A stretch of 64,000 nucleotides of DNA from Acidobacteriota bacterium (GTDB taxonomy: Bacteria; Acidobacteriota; Thermoanaerobaculia; Gp7-AA8), in the NCBI GenBank assembly GCA_003223645.1, contig QHVT01000007.1, forward strand, positions 283,768-347,767. The letters run 5' to 3'. The translations under genes were made by a program, and so were the position numbers. Numbering within the stretch: position 1 is the stretch's first letter; each line of letters opens with the position of its first letter. Of the stretch, positions 47,501 through 54,180 are shown in pieces. The notes beneath the pieces are model-generated. The model was not told the origin of the DNA, made no database searches, and was given only the letters and a program-made list of their open reading frames with translations.

Positions 47501-50500
47501 TCGGAATCGCGGTGACGCCGTCCAGGCCGACGCCGACGTAGGCGTTGTCGACGGTGATGTTCGTGCCCTGGACCTCGATTCCGTTGTTCGTGTTGCCGCT
47601 GACGACGTTCAGTTCCGAGGGACCGATCGTGACGTTGTTCGACGTCGCGCCGAGGTAGATGCCGGAGTCGTTCGGGATGGCCGCGGTGCCGGTGCCGTTG
47701 GTTCCGATGAGGTTGGCGAGGATGCTGGCGCTGCCGAGCATCTCGATGCCTTCGCCGTTGTTGCCGCTGATGAGATTTCCGCCGCCTAATATGCCGATCA
47801 TGGCGGTGGACGCTTGCGTGACTTCAATTCCATCATCATTAGGCAGCGCGCCGGAGAGGTTCGCCTTCACGCCGATGTAGTTGCCGTACATGGCGATGTT
47901 GGTGGAGTTCGTGCCGGCGTAGATGCCGTACATCGAGTTGCCGCTGATGACGTTGCGATCGGCGTTCGCGGTGCCGCCGGCGCTGCCGCTGTTCGACGTC
48001 GTGAAGCCGATGCCGTTCCCGTTCGGCGCGGCGATGGTGCCGGTCGCGTCGGTGCCGATGAAGCAGCCGGCGACCTTCGATCCCGTGTTGGTGCCGCCGA
48101 AGTGCACGCCGTCGTTCGTGCAGTTCTTGATCGCGAGCCCTTTGATGACGTCGTTCTGTCCGGTGATGGTGAAGCCGTTGGTGACGGTGCTCGCGCCGTC
48201 GACGGAGAGCGTGATGACGGCGTTCGACGGAAGGCCGAACGCGTTCGTGTTGGGCGACGCGCCGGGCGCGCTGTAGCCGTTGATGGTGAGATCGCTGCGC
48301 GTGATCGTCGACAGAGATGATGCGAGCACGATGTTGCCGCTGGTCGAGAAGTTGATCGTGCACGGCGTTCCGCATCCGCCGCTTTCGGCGAGATCGATCG
48401 CGTCGCGCAGCGTGCCGGCGCCGCTGTCGTTGATGCTGGTGACGGTGAGGGTCGTCGGCGCGGAGAGCACGTTGAAGGACGCGCTCGTGCCGGAGTCGAT
48501 CGCGTCGCCGGACGACGTTCCGGCCGTGAGTTGAACGTTCGACTCCGCGGTGTCGTAGGTGAGGTTGGAGACGGTGACGAAGCTCGAGCCCGCGATCAGG
48601 TTTGCGCTCGCGGTTCCGAGCGATCCGCTTCCGGCGGCGAGCGTGACGTCGACCGTCGACGATGAGAACGCGTTGCCGTTTGCGGTGTTGTCGTCCGTGC
48701 GCGCCTGGACGTCCACGCTGAACGGCGTGTTCACGTACGGACTCGAGCCGCCGTTCACCTGCGTGATGTACAGCTTGCCCGCGCCGCCCATGCTGCCGGC
48801 GTGTCCGACGACCCAGTCGGCCATGTAGGTGGAAATGTTCGTGAGCGTGGCGGTGTGCAGCGCCTCGCTGACGACGTCGCCGTCGCGCGTCCACGTGCCG
48901 CTGTAATGACCGAGCATGAACTGCATCTCGACGCCGCTCGTGACGTCGGTCGCGTTGTAATTGAAGGTGAGGCTGTCGATCGGTGTGACCGTCGACGCGC
49001 CAATCGTCCAGTAGCGCGCGAGGACGCGCGTGCCGGTCTTGTTCGGGTGCTGTCCCTCGATCGCCTGCGCGGTCACGGTGCCGGCGCTGCCGGCGTCGAT
49101 GTCGATCGGCAGATACGCGGCGGACGTGCCGAGATGCATGCGGCGGGCGGGGGAGGGATTGAAGCCCATCGTCAACGGGCCGAGGAACCAGCCGCTGTTG
49201 CGCGTCACCGTCGCCAGGACGTCGATGAAGAAGGATCCGCTGAGATTGACGTTGCCGCCATTGAGCAGCAGCGAGCCATTGACGGTGGTGTTGTTGCCGA
49301 TCGATGCGCCCGCGGCATTGTTGATCGCGAGGCCGGTCAGCGTGATGTTCGATCCGCTCGACCACACCTGATGCACGGTGCCGTTGAGCTGGAACGTCGC
49401 ACTGGAAGAGCTGATGGTGCCGTTGTTCGTGATCGATCCCAGGAAGATGATCGTGCTCGAGCCGGCGTTGAACGTGGCGGTATTGGAGAACGCGCCGCTG
49501 ACGGTGACGGGATTGCCGTTGGTGGCCAGCGTGCCGCTGCCGATGACGGTGAGATTGTTCGCGACCGACGTCGCGCCGGCGAGCGTCGCGGTGCCGCCGC
49601 CCTTATTGACGACGAGATTGTAATAGCCGGCGACGCGCACGCTTTGTGAGCCGCCGCCGTTGTACGTCACGGTGCTGTTCGATCCCGCGGAGATCGAGAC
49701 GGCGCTGTTCCAGTTTCCGCCGACGAAAATCGATCCCGAGCCGACGCTGACCGTACCGTCGCCGCTGATGTCCGTGTTGACATTGAGCGTGGCCGCTCCC
49801 ACCGACAGCGTCGCCGTGTTCGCGCCGTTGTTATTGACGTTCAAATCCTCGGCGACATTGAGCGTCCCCGTAAACGAATGCGTCACCGGCCCGCCGATCG
49901 TCTGCACGAAGAGGCGCCGGTACGTGATCGCCGTATTGATCGTCTGCGGCAGTGCGGAGTGATACGCGACGGCGCTGCCCGGGCTGAAGAAAAGATTCGA
50001 CGGATTGACGTTGATCGGAAACAGCGTATTGGACGTGCCGCTGCCGAGCTTCAGGACGCCGCTCGACCCGATATTGACGTTCGACGTGCCGCCGCCATTG
50101 AGCGTAATCTGATTGCCGCCGTCGTCGAAAATACCGCTGGAGATCGTCAAATTGCCATTGACGAACGTCGACGCATTGAGCGTCGCCGTCCCTGCCGACT
50201 TCGCGATCGTTAGATTATAGAACGTGTAAGGCCCGTTGATCGTCTGACTGCCGCTGCCGTTGAAATTGAACGTCGAGGTCGTGCTCGTAATCGTTCCGCC
50301 GGAGCCGAGATTGCCGCCGATATTGATCGTGCCGCTGCTCAGGAAATCAATCTGTGCATTGGGCGAGCTGGTGAAGGTGAGGTCGTTCTTGACGCTCAGG
50401 ATGCCGCCCGTGGCCGTGAACTGAATCTTCGCCACGCCGCTGCCGCCGCCATTGACGCCGAGACTGCCGTTCGAGACCGTCAGCGTGCCGCCGGCGAATT

Positions 50501-50828
50501 GGAGGGTCGACGTGCCCGTCGTCGCGGGCGCATTGACCGAAAGCGCCGTTGCCGCGGCACTGACCGACAACACGCCGCCTGCATCCATCCGCAACGTCGC
50601 GGCGTTGTCGATGGCGATCGAGGTCGCGTTCTCCAAGTCATTGACGAAGACCGTATCGCCGGACGTGACGAACACCTGGTCGGACGACCCCGGAACGCCC
50701 GCACCGCCCCACGTCGCGGAAGCGTTCCAGTTCCCGCCGCCCGCCCCGTTGGAAGTAAACACCGACCCCATCGCGGCCGTCGCAGCGAGCAGCATCGTCC
50801 CGAAGGCGATGACCCTCAGACCCTTCAT
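37017..50828 (-). CDS. Giant exported surface protein 2 (about 4603 residues)
   Basis: The ATG at 50828 is preceded by GAGGAGAG and starts a signal peptide (MKGLRVIAFGTMLLAATAAM). A longer in-frame start at 50996 would place 56 Arg/Cys-rich residues before it and was rejected. Approximate order of modules: a G8-like beta-helix start (NWNASATWGGAGVPGSSDQV) and layered strands to residue about 750; CSLREA-type beta-helix, about 860-1290 (DSGAGTLRDAIDLAESGGCG); a second G8-like start (WETPSNWSPAAVPTSSDTVY); about seven autotransporter-like strand repeats of about 165 residues to 2400; DUF11 units; a third CSLREA region; six near-identical 72-residue Ig/PKD-like repeats at about 3060-3480; DUF11; FN3-like units; BACON-like; the shared two-copy C-terminal module. 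A giant adhesin or matrix protein is likely. Confidence 0.85.
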   Translation of the reverse strand: MKGLRVIAFGTMLLAATAAMGSVFTSNGAGGGNWNASATWGGAGVPGSSDQVFVTSGDTVFVNDLENATSIAIDNAATLRMDAGGVLSVSAAATALSVNAPATTGTSTLQFAGGTLTVSNGSLGVNGGGSGVAKIQFTATGGILSVKNDLTFTSSPNAQIDFLSSGTINIGGNLGSGGTITSTTSTFNFNGSGSQTINGPYTFYNLTIAKSAGTATLNASTFVNGNLTISSGIFDDGGNQITLNGGGTSNVNIGSSGVLKLGSGTSNTLFPINVNPSNLFFSPGSAVAYHSALPQTINTAITYRRLFVQTIGGPVTHSFTGTLNVAEDLNVNNNGANTATLSVGAATLNVNTDISGDGTVSVGSGSIFVGGNWNSAVSISAGSNSTVTYNGGGSQSVRVAGYYNLVVNKGGGTATLAGATSVANNLTVIGSGTLATNGNPVTVSGAFSNTATFNAGSSTIIFLGSITNNGTISSSSATFQLNGTVHQVWSSGSNITLTGLAINNAAGASIGNNTTVNGSLLLNGGNVNLSGSFFIDVLATVTRNSGWFLGPLTMGFNPSPARRMHLGTSAAYLPIDIDAGSAGTVTAQAIEGQHPNKTGTRVLARYWTIGASTVTPIDSLTFNYNATDVTSGVEMQFMLGHYSGTWTRDGDVVSEALHTATLTNISTYMADWVVGHAGSMGGAGKLYITQVNGGSSPYVNTPFSVDVQARTDDNTANGNAFSSSTVDVTLAAGSGSLGTASANLIAGSSFVTVSNLTYDTAESNVQLTAGTSSGDAIDSGTSASFNVLSAPTTLTVTSINDSGAGTLRDAIDLAESGGCGTPCTINFSTSGNIVLASSLSTITRSDLTINGYSAPGASPNTNAFGLPSNAVITLSVDGASTVTNGFTITGQNDVIKGLAIKNCTNDGVHFGGTNTGSKVAGCFIGTDATGTIAAPNGNGIGFTTSNSGSAGGTANADRNVISGNSMYGIYAGTNSTNIAMYGNYIGVKANLSGALPNDDGIEVTQASTAMIGILGGGNLISGNNGEGIEMLGSASILANLIGTNGTGTAAIPNDSGIYLGATSNNVTIGPSELNVVSGNTNNGIEVQGTNITVDNAYVGVGLDGVTAIPNGGIGVRISGSGANNSIGATAANKIAHNTGGGVSVATSALGVGNVIRKNEIHSNANGTPAIDLAEDGITPNDATDSDLGPNNLQNFPTISSAAVIGGNVSLSVSVNSSGATTGTTHFIIDVYKADSSSPEQALEYLGSSGCVAGPVLTNYAFSVPAGTTVNGNKIVATATSYMSSCATVTDGTSELSAAVTATGDIHWINSSGGNWETPSNWSPAAVPTSSDTVYIDASGTYNVQINSAATAGALHVGTGTTGTQTLTIPGGASLTLSSPSDVTTTGNVALSGTLTGSGSLDVNGVLDWNAGTISGVAALNIKAGGTLNVNTASTKTLSQRLLTILASGSANWLGGTWLMQTGGGIVNSGTFDIKCDQSLADNGSDAGVANNGTLRKSVTAGTTSFVNVDFFHNAGTLDIQTGALDVAAGSAASAIAVSSGAELLINSDTFTLATGASMAGAGKIHVTAGTLSVTGASVSVEHLYLAGGVVDGTGTITTGSTGSYQWDSGTMSGSGSTIIASGGSMLMTSAGSKFLAQRTLTIQSSTTVTFGGTGALFLQSGGNIANAGIFDIVADATIADNGSAGAIVNTNIFKKTGGIGGTTVITNVTLNNSGTINIQTGTLDPADVNNSGAIAIGGTLLVNSNTFTMSGSTSLSGAGLLQVTAGTLTVNTGVTIANLQFDGGILNGTGAFFANAFTWNAGTMSGSGSTSIPLSGTATIATAANHVLARTFNVNFGANATYSGSGAILLQSGGNIANAGTFDITNNGTFADNGSAGAVVNSGTFRKSTSSGTATFSNIDFNHTGGTLDLQTGTLDLAAGTSSAPISIGSGAAFLVNSNTYQFATGTTVSGSGTVYLTAGTLNVTGNIAIPQFNYGGGTLDGTGTLSLTNTATWDSGVMQGGGTTTVDPSATLTIGSAGSHFLSNRTLTTAATGTITYANNGALFLQNGSSINNAGLFEITGDGSLNDNGGAASSFTNTGTLRRSTSTNPAMFNNITLNHNAGSLDVLTGTLDLAAGTSNAPISIAGSAFFLVNSNTFTLGAGTTVSGAGTLSLTGGTLNVTSNVSVPQFVMSGGILDGTATLSLTNTADWSAGTMQGGGTTALNSGATMTISSASGRFLSNRTLSTTGTAIVTFTGSGALFLQSGGNIANGGTFVTDVDATFADNGSAGAFVNSGTFRKQTTTGTTSFSNLAFNNSGGLVDLMTGTLSVQSYTQSAAGTLKVRLGGTAPTAFSKLAVSSSPSLAGTLQITLNGPYQPVGGDTFRILTSPGGAHTGDFTHPYSYPALSGGRTFSDAFDSTGLLLTVSGFADLSIAKSAASNNFPTSAPIIYTLEVNNTSPDFANNVSVTDTLPTGHTAISANGSGWTCNVVGATVTCNANAALPGGIAPDIFVNATTPATPQTFINTATVSSSNDPNGTNNSGNWTITVGSPTVDLDVSSLSPASPVAQSTAFTFDFIIKNNGPATATGVVFTAPIPPQITYNNATPDQGSCNFASNTVTCNLGTIASLSAPHVLFNLTTGTTPGTHYVTGSATAAETDSNAANNSIPTGVQVIGATLTVTNTNDAGAGSLRQALIDAANTSGCPAPCTIGFNITGSAPFTIQPQSDLPPVPASAIVDGLTQPGWSGAPVVILDGTLTPTTYLLTLSGGSSTVRGFSLVNATKGLWINSNNNDVESNYIGITPALAAAANAYGIVVDGSNNRIGGTSGLANTIAQNTNSGIVVVTGSGNEITGNDIHANGSIGIDLGNDGTTANDATDTDTGANNLQNFPTLTAAFVDASNDIHLQYNIDSSGAANTGSILVEFFKADSAVSGEGQTFLARACFAFDAFGAGSSFNAPSVAVGDPIVLTATAYSDTNCTTISDGTSEFSNVVLAAACSVPPATLNAPANACANSTANAASVTAPTATQWDWTVTGGALLSGQNTPNITFSAPASGTVNISVTVRDNNGCPNTQSSIVTVIAAPTPTITGPTTSCAGSPITLDAGAGYTSYSWSTGATSQTISVSPATTTTYTVIVSNGTCSGSDTHTVNVNPLPVVNITGPTASCAGTPITLDAGPGFATYSWSTGATTRTITVSPTSTTTYSVNVTNGSGCAGSDTHTVTVGSAPVVNITGPTTSCAGTPITLDAGPGFATYSWSTGATTQTITVSPTSTTTYSVNVTNGSGCAASDTHTVNVNPAPVVNITGPTTSCSGSPVTLDAGAGFATYAWSTGATTQTITVSPSSTTTYSVNVTNGSGCAGSDTHTVTTSSPTVNITGPATSCSGSPVTLDAGPGFAAYAWSTGATTRTITVSPSSTTTYSVNATNGSGCTATGTHTVTPGATPDASVSAPLSVDANSTNNSASVPSQPGATYGWSITNGTITSGIGTNSILFTAGASGVVNLDVTVSIGGCTASTAAGITIAGVAPQSDFGVVKQGPSSVKTGEPIAWNVVVTNNGTSGATAQIIDTLPSGVAVNAVNGGAWSCTTASAQISCTGFLAANATNAIDVFAFAPSQPGSITNSVAVQTSAGDSNPNNDTASVTTSVVAIDAPPCSQPATLVSPANDATVTNSLVELRWIPAANAAASRVWISRNGEPFASAGETTGDSLITYISDGEVLWYIETLFDGCASTQSAQRRFVIPSGECNLRAPSILAPANNSTTANALTTIQWSSESAAIAYEVWMSFEGAVPSLLGTTANTSFTYLLPQSGAYEVFVRALGNRCGTRDSQTVHFRYEPPAECANRPRVILISPLDDDQSTSPVSFSWSSSAGATRYELYVVRGTNAPQLVATTNTTATTAQLNNGHVQWFVRAIFGENCSPMDSEPRELEIVSAPNACAAIPPPVISTPGEISSGVEFLLQWTSRPGATAYELQVASNSDFSGAETFTTPTTMHALTRTNNGNAPLAVYARVRAIDARCTPQPAVTAYGPVAAIFVLPRIGVIGSVPLADPDVVHYTINLGSEFAGQTFTATPTEPWLTVTPSSGVVAPAGTNLDVTANGAGLGVGGHTGAVKITLNTASARIAGNATTNVNPSISINLVTPVASTPANTPSPDTMIIPAVANADGINAHFQSDVRVANTSAQLIKYQLTFIPSGDSGITKGAQTTFSIEPGRTIALDDILRSFFGTGTSNAVGVLQIKPLTPTSSSTSSAAFGPLANLVSFASSRTFNVTPNGTFGQYVPAVPYANFADKSTVLSLQQIAQNSKTRSNLGLVEGSGNPADLLIKVFGGNGQQITSFTQHLNGGQHTQLNSFLFERGITLEDGRIEVQVTSSSGKVTAYASVLDNETSDAVLVTPVALGSTGNTKWVIPGVADIRSGFADWQSDVRVFNAGTEPVDVTASFYSQSGGEPKVQTLTLAAGEVKQLDKILPNFFGVTNDGGALHLSTAKASRIVATARTYNQTSKGTFGQFVNGVTPSEAVAVGTRPLQLLQVEESPRMRSNVGFAEVTGKPVKLEVTVTPPDAKFAAVIQVDLAANEFRQLGSLLAGLGLGDTFNARVSVRAISGEGRATAYASVIDLQTNDPTFVFPQ
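40560..41640. repeat. 216-bp tandem repeats in giant gene 2
   Basis: Units marked by CCGTTGGTGACGTTGACGCT recur every 216 bp or so (for example about 41047 and 41263) and encode the 72-residue motif around ITGPTTSCAGTPITLDAG. At least five units are present, with the central ones nearly identical. Confidence 0.8.
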
Positions 50829-50977
50829 GAACTCTCCTCGGACCCCCCGGCAAAGCCACCACCCGCACGCCCTCTCACAGGCCGCGCGGCGGTGACGGAC
50901 CCAAAACTGCCGGAAATTGGAATCAGAATACGCGGAAATGGGCGACCCACACCCAATGTACGGGCGGGGCGGGCAGT

Positions 50978-51055
50978 CGGCCGTGAGGGGGATCACGGAG
51001 AGCGGTGTGGCGCAGGCTTTCCAGCCTGCGCCCCGGGGGCGGGCGTGCCCGGTCG
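50978..51055. repeat. Dispersed intergenic repeat, left border of cassette array
   Basis: The unit starts CGGCCGTGAGGGGGATCACG, contains the palindrome GCGCAGGCTTTCCAGCCTGC and ends in GGCGGGCGTGCC. It matches 58560-58633 almost base for base in the same orientation. Its palindromic core is shared with 17105-17190. Confidence 0.8.
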
Positions 51056-51089
51056 CTTCCGCATAATCGCGATTGGATCGCTGACGCTC

Positions 51090-51140
51090 CCCACGCCGGG
51101 CGCGGGAGCGGGCACGGGAGCGGGCACGGGAAGGGGCATG
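51090..51140. repeat. GC-rich word array (GGGAGCGGGCAC)
   Basis: Head-to-tail words of about 12 bp (GCGGGAGCGGGCACGGGAGC and onward). They are related in composition and layout to 27895-28015 and 63105-63180. Confidence 0.6.
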
Positions 51141-51485
51141 TCATTGGAACGAGCGAAGCGACTGCGTCGGGCCCTCACCCTGAGAGCGGGAGCCGGCACG
51201 GCCTCGCGAAGGCTCGTCGTTTGTAACAGAACATCTGTCTTTCCCGACAGGCCTGCGGCTGCCGATTCGCGTGAACGGACCGCCGTCAAATCGCGGACAA
51301 CGAAACACGCTGTGCCACGAAATGCGATGGACCAATTTGCTTAGGCGACATTCTGCGCGGTCTCGCGAGCGTTAGCGTCACGTGGGGAGAGGCGTAGGGG
51401 AATGGACAGCACGTTGGGGGGAGAGTCGAAGGATATGTATGGTCGACGGAATACTTCCGTGAACTTGAGGGGAGCTGAGTATGGC

Positions 51486-51492
51486 GTTGGGC
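51486..51492 (+). other. Cassette boundary core site GTTGGGC (attI-like or attC R')
   Basis: GTTGGGC fits the integron core consensus GTTRRRY. Its TTGGGC would be the first bases of the DUF4145 cassette. They are exactly complementary to that cassette's own R'' box (GCCCAAC at 52424-52430), as required for a cassette excised between G and TT. No attC hairpin precedes it, so it may mark the old attI junction. One 7-base match alone is weak; the complementarity is what supports it. Confidence 0.45.
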
Positions 51493-51627
51493 AGACGTGA
51501 CGGCCGCGAGTCGGTGTGCGGGTTATCGGCTTCCCTCGCGATACCACGCCACAATCGCAATCTCTTCATGATCTGCCGCGCTAGTCCAAACCCGTCGAGC
51601 TTCTTCTGCTGGTAAACTCAATGCCCG

Positions 51628-52410
51628 ATGCGTCGCGATGATTGGCCTGAAGAGTTCGAGCTCGCTGAAAGACGCGTCGTACCTTGGTCGTGTCCTAACT
51701 GTCAACAAAAGACTCTCACGGTATCGCCGGGTACGGTCCACGTTTACGAGGGTATCGAATCTCAGAACGCTGGCTATCACGAGGCGTGGGACCCTGAGTG
51801 GACCGATCGGCGGTTCGTCTGCATGCTGAGCTGTAGATGCGGCGAGTGGATTGCGGTAGCAGGCAAGCAACACGTTGAACAGGTGTTTTTTGCAAGCGAG
51901 TTGTCCGAATCCAATGTCCATTATCTCGACATATCGGTTCCCCGTTTCTTTCAGCCGCCGCTACGCGTTATCAACATATCCGAGGCGGTGCCTACTGAGG
52001 TTCGTGAGCAGGTCGAGCGCTCGTTTTCGGCGTTCTGGAGTGACCTCGAATCTTGCGCGAACCGAGTTCGCGCCAGCGTCGAAAAGCTATTAGACCACCT
52101 GGGAATCAAGAAAACCGCTATCCAGAACGGCCAAAGACGACCCCTTTCGCTCCACTCCAGAATCCAGCTATCAGCGACGTGCGGCAATGCCTTCGCGAAT
52201 GAGCTCATGGCAATCAAGTGGCTCGGTAACGCAGGTGCGCATTCATCCGCTATCACGCGAGAAGATATCCTGGATGCATATGAAATTATCGAACATGTTC
52301 TGAGGGAAATGTACGACCAGCCAGGTAAGCGCATTGCACGCATCGCAAAGACCATCAACAAAGCTAAAAAGCCCAGGTCAGTAACGCACCGCACGCGGCG
52401 ACGCACCTGA
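51628..52410 (+). CDS. DUF4145-like protein (integron cassette A)
   Basis: This 260-residue protein has an N-terminal zinc-ribbon-like part (VPWSCPNCQQKTL; CMLSCRCGEW). A helical domain follows at about residues 125-245 with the DUF4145 pattern (FWSDLESCANRVRASVEKLL; MAIKWLGNAGAHSSAITRED; LDAYEIIEHVLREMY). DUF4145 often occurs in or beside restriction and other defence genes and resembles HEPN-like helical bundles, but no RNase motif (RxxxxH) is obvious. The stop codon lies 13 bp before the R'' box of the attC site, the usual tight packing of a gene cassette. G+C is lower than the chromosome, consistent with acquisition. Confidence 0.7.
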   Translation: MRRDDWPEEFELAERRVVPWSCPNCQQKTLTVSPGTVHVYEGIESQNAGYHEAWDPEWTDRRFVCMLSCRCGEWIAVAGKQHVEQVFFASELSESNVHYLDISVPRFFQPPLRVINISEAVPTEVREQVERSFSAFWSDLESCANRVRASVEKLLDHLGIKKTAIQNGQRRPLSLHSRIQLSATCGNAFANELMAIKWLGNAGAHSSAITREDILDAYEIIEHVLREMYDQPGKRIARIAKTINKAKKPRSVTHRTRRRT

Positions 52411-52423
52411 CGGCACAACCGCT

Positions 52424-52608
52424 GCCCAACTCCAGTTAGAAGCCGACACGGCCCGGCGCTGGCCTGCCGGCCGAGCCGGCTCGTCAACTCACTAGAATCA
52501 CGGCGGCACGCCGCCCGCAAACGCGTCAAGTTACATGCGGCAGGCGGCGTGCCGCGTCGGCTTCGGCACGTGGGCCCCGGCCGTGCGGCTTAAACTGAAG
52601 CGTTGGGC
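52424..52608 (+). other. attC-like recombination site 1 (185 bp)
   Basis: The R'' box GCCCAAC (52424-52430) and R' box GTTGGGC (52602-52608) are perfect reverse complements and fit RYYYAAC/GTTRRRY. Next to them, L'' (CAGTTAGAAGCCG) pairs with L' (CGGCTTAAACTG) but has one extra base, the extrahelical base that orients attC recombination. The interior is a long imperfect palindrome (GGCACGCCGCC against GGCGGCGTGCC). The interior closely matches sites 2 and 3. Direction (R'' nearest the upstream gene's stop) matches gene orientation. Confidence 0.8.
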
Positions 52609-52773
52609 CGACGAAGGACGACGTCGTCACTCATGCGGGCGAGGCGCGGCGCAGCAGTTCAGTCGCAGAGATGCCATGCGCCAGAATTGGTTGTTGTTAT
52701 CCTTTGAAAACGGGCGTACGGTTCTGACGGGCGTCGGAGCCCACAACGCACCCTAAGAAAGAGGAGGTCAGTT

Positions 52774-53295
52774 ATGACTGCCACCGCAGCTGTGTTGTCG
52801 TTCTCACTTACAGCCGAGGAGGTAATGAGGGACATCGACTCCGTTGATCTTTATATGGTCAAGCGAAAACTAATGGATGAAGAAGAAGGGCAGGGCTGGA
52901 CCCAAGACCAGGTCGACTTCGTCGAAAAGCGTTATCGACGATACCTTTGTATGATTCGTTTAGATCCCAATGGGTCCGCCGTACCCACCAAGGACATCGA
53001 CCTATTCTGGCACCAACACATTCTGGACACACGCGCATATGCAAAGGATTGCGAGCATCTCTTCGGTTACTTTCTCCATCACTTCCCGTATTTCGGAATG
53101 CGAGGCGAGGAAGATGCAAGGAATCTCAGCAGAAGTTTCGAAGAAACCAAGGCACTCTACGCACTTCATTTCGGAGAGGACTACTGCGAGCAGTATGCTG
53201 ACGCGGACGCCAGCAGATGCCATAAGTGCTCGCCAACATGTCACAAATGTCAGAGCGGTTGCGGAATGAAGTGCACGAAGTGCACGAGCAAGTAG
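52774..53295 (+). CDS. GRDP-like protein with Cys-rich tail (integron cassette B)
   Basis: This 173-residue protein is preceded by a strong ribosome-binding site (AGAGGAGG, 7 bp from ATG). The core at about residues 45-135 resembles glycine-rich-domain-protein-like (DUF1399/GRDP) sequences (DIDLFWHQHILDTRAYAKDC, then FGYFLHHFPYFGMRGEED). The tail has seven cysteines in 22 residues (positions 149-170, pattern CHKC-CHKC-CGMKC-C). Such a leader-like domain plus Cys-rich end could be a modified-peptide precursor or a metal-binding protein; this is inference. A methyltransferase gene overlaps its tail out of frame. It lies in the cassette that starts after attC site 1. Confidence 0.65.
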   Translation: MTATAAVLSFSLTAEEVMRDIDSVDLYMVKRKLMDEEEGQGWTQDQVDFVEKRYRRYLCMIRLDPNGSAVPTKDIDLFWHQHILDTRAYAKDCEHLFGYFLHHFPYFGMRGEEDARNLSRSFEETKALYALHFGEDYCEQYADADASRCHKCSPTCHKCQSGCGMKCTKCTSK

Positions 53296-54059
53296 CGATC
53301 ACATCGGCCGAGGGACCGCACTCAAAGCCCAAACTGTACTTCGAACTCGCGGAGTGGTGGCCCCTTCTGTCGCCACCAGGCCTGTATGCAGAAGAAGCTG
53401 CTTTCTATCAGCAGCAGTTGCTTGGCACATGCCAGTGGCCGTGCCGTACGCTCCTAGAGTTAGGAAGTGGCGGCGGAAACAATGCCTCACATCTTAAGAA
53501 GCAATTTGATATCACTCTGCTTGACCTTTCCCAAGAGATGATCGCTGTGAGTAGGAAGCTCAATCCGGAATGCGAGCATCATGTCGGAGACATGCGCCAC
53601 GTCCGACTTGGGCGAACGTTCGATTGCCTCTTCATCCATGACGCCATCGCTTATATGACAAGCGAAATCGATCTCCGCCGAGCCATGGATACCGCCTACA
53701 TCCATTGCCGGCCGGGCGGCGCCGCGCTATTCGCACCGAATTTTGTTCGTGAAACCTTTAACTCCGCGACAGACCACGGAGGTAGCGACGGTCCACATCG
53801 CTCATTGCGTTATCTCGAGTGGAGATGGGATCCCAATCCGGAGGATGAGACATACGTAATCGACTACGCGTTTCTAATGCGCGAAGAGGATGGTACGTTG
53901 CGCGTTCAGATGGACCACCACGTTGAGGGGCTTTTTGGGCGCAACCAGTGGCTTCAGATGCTAACCGCGGCCGGCTTCGAGGCGCGATCCCTGCTCTTGA
54001 ACCATTCGCACATCGAGCCCGGAACCTACGAGCTATTCGTATGCACGCGCCCTAGGTAA
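53238..54059 (+). CDS. Class I SAM-dependent methyltransferase (integron cassette B)
   Basis: This protein has about 273 residues from the ATG at 53238. Other in-frame starts are GTG at 53226 and ATG at 53247; all overlap the upstream gene by about 50-70 bp. Motif I is LLELGSGGGNNASHL, motif II is ITLLDLSQEMIAVSRK, and later strands are HHVGDMRHVRLGRTFDCLFI and YIHCRPGGAALFAPNF. This is the Rossmann-fold SAM-binding pattern. The substrate is unknown. The deep overlap with the Cys-rich protein gene suggests coupled expression, and modification of that protein is one possibility. It ends 125 bp before a broken attC R'' box. Confidence 0.8.
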   Translation: MSQMSERLRNEVHEVHEQVAITSAEGPHSKPKLYFELAEWWPLLSPPGLYAEEAAFYQQQLLGTCQWPCRTLLELGSGGGNNASHLKKQFDITLLDLSQEMIAVSRKLNPECEHHVGDMRHVRLGRTFDCLFIHDAIAYMTSEIDLRRAMDTAYIHCRPGGAALFAPNFVRETFNSATDHGGSDGPHRSLRYLEWRWDPNPEDETYVIDYAFLMREEDGTLRVQMDHHVEGLFGRNQWLQMLTAAGFEARSLLLNHSHIEPGTYELFVCTRPR

Positions 54060-54180
54060 AAACTCCCGCGGCAAACGTCTACTGCTTGGTAGATCATGGT
54101 TCCCCCGCATCATAGCTTCTCTCAGATCACCTCCTGCTTGTGAAGTCGCGCCAGACAGAGAAGCGGGACAGGTCATGCCG

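Larger units (their letters stand above)
50829..51485. other. Intergenic region upstream of giant gene 2, leading into the cassette array
   Basis: The promoter of giant gene 2 should lie near 50830-50960; no clear boxes were found. A dispersed repeat occupies 50978-51055 and a GCGGGCACGGGA-type word array 51090-51140. Bases 51140-51485 hold no convincing gene. If an integron attI site exists it should lie near the end of this stretch, just before the GTTGGGC at 51486, but no integrase gene is visible on either strand. Confidence 0.45.

Noticed and set aside
50829..50996. Longer N-terminus for giant protein 2
   Set aside because: The extra 56 residues are Cys/Arg-rich and precede a good ribosome-binding site and signal peptide at 50828.
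51523..51921. 132-residue minus-strand frame opposite the DUF4145 gene
   Set aside because: It overlaps a better-supported gene and runs against the orientation of all cassettes.
52535..52756. 73-residue frame in attC site 1, and similar frames in sites 2 and 3
   Set aside because: The peptides (RVGFGTWA-type) come from the conserved attC interior; they recur because the DNA recurs, not because a protein is conserved.
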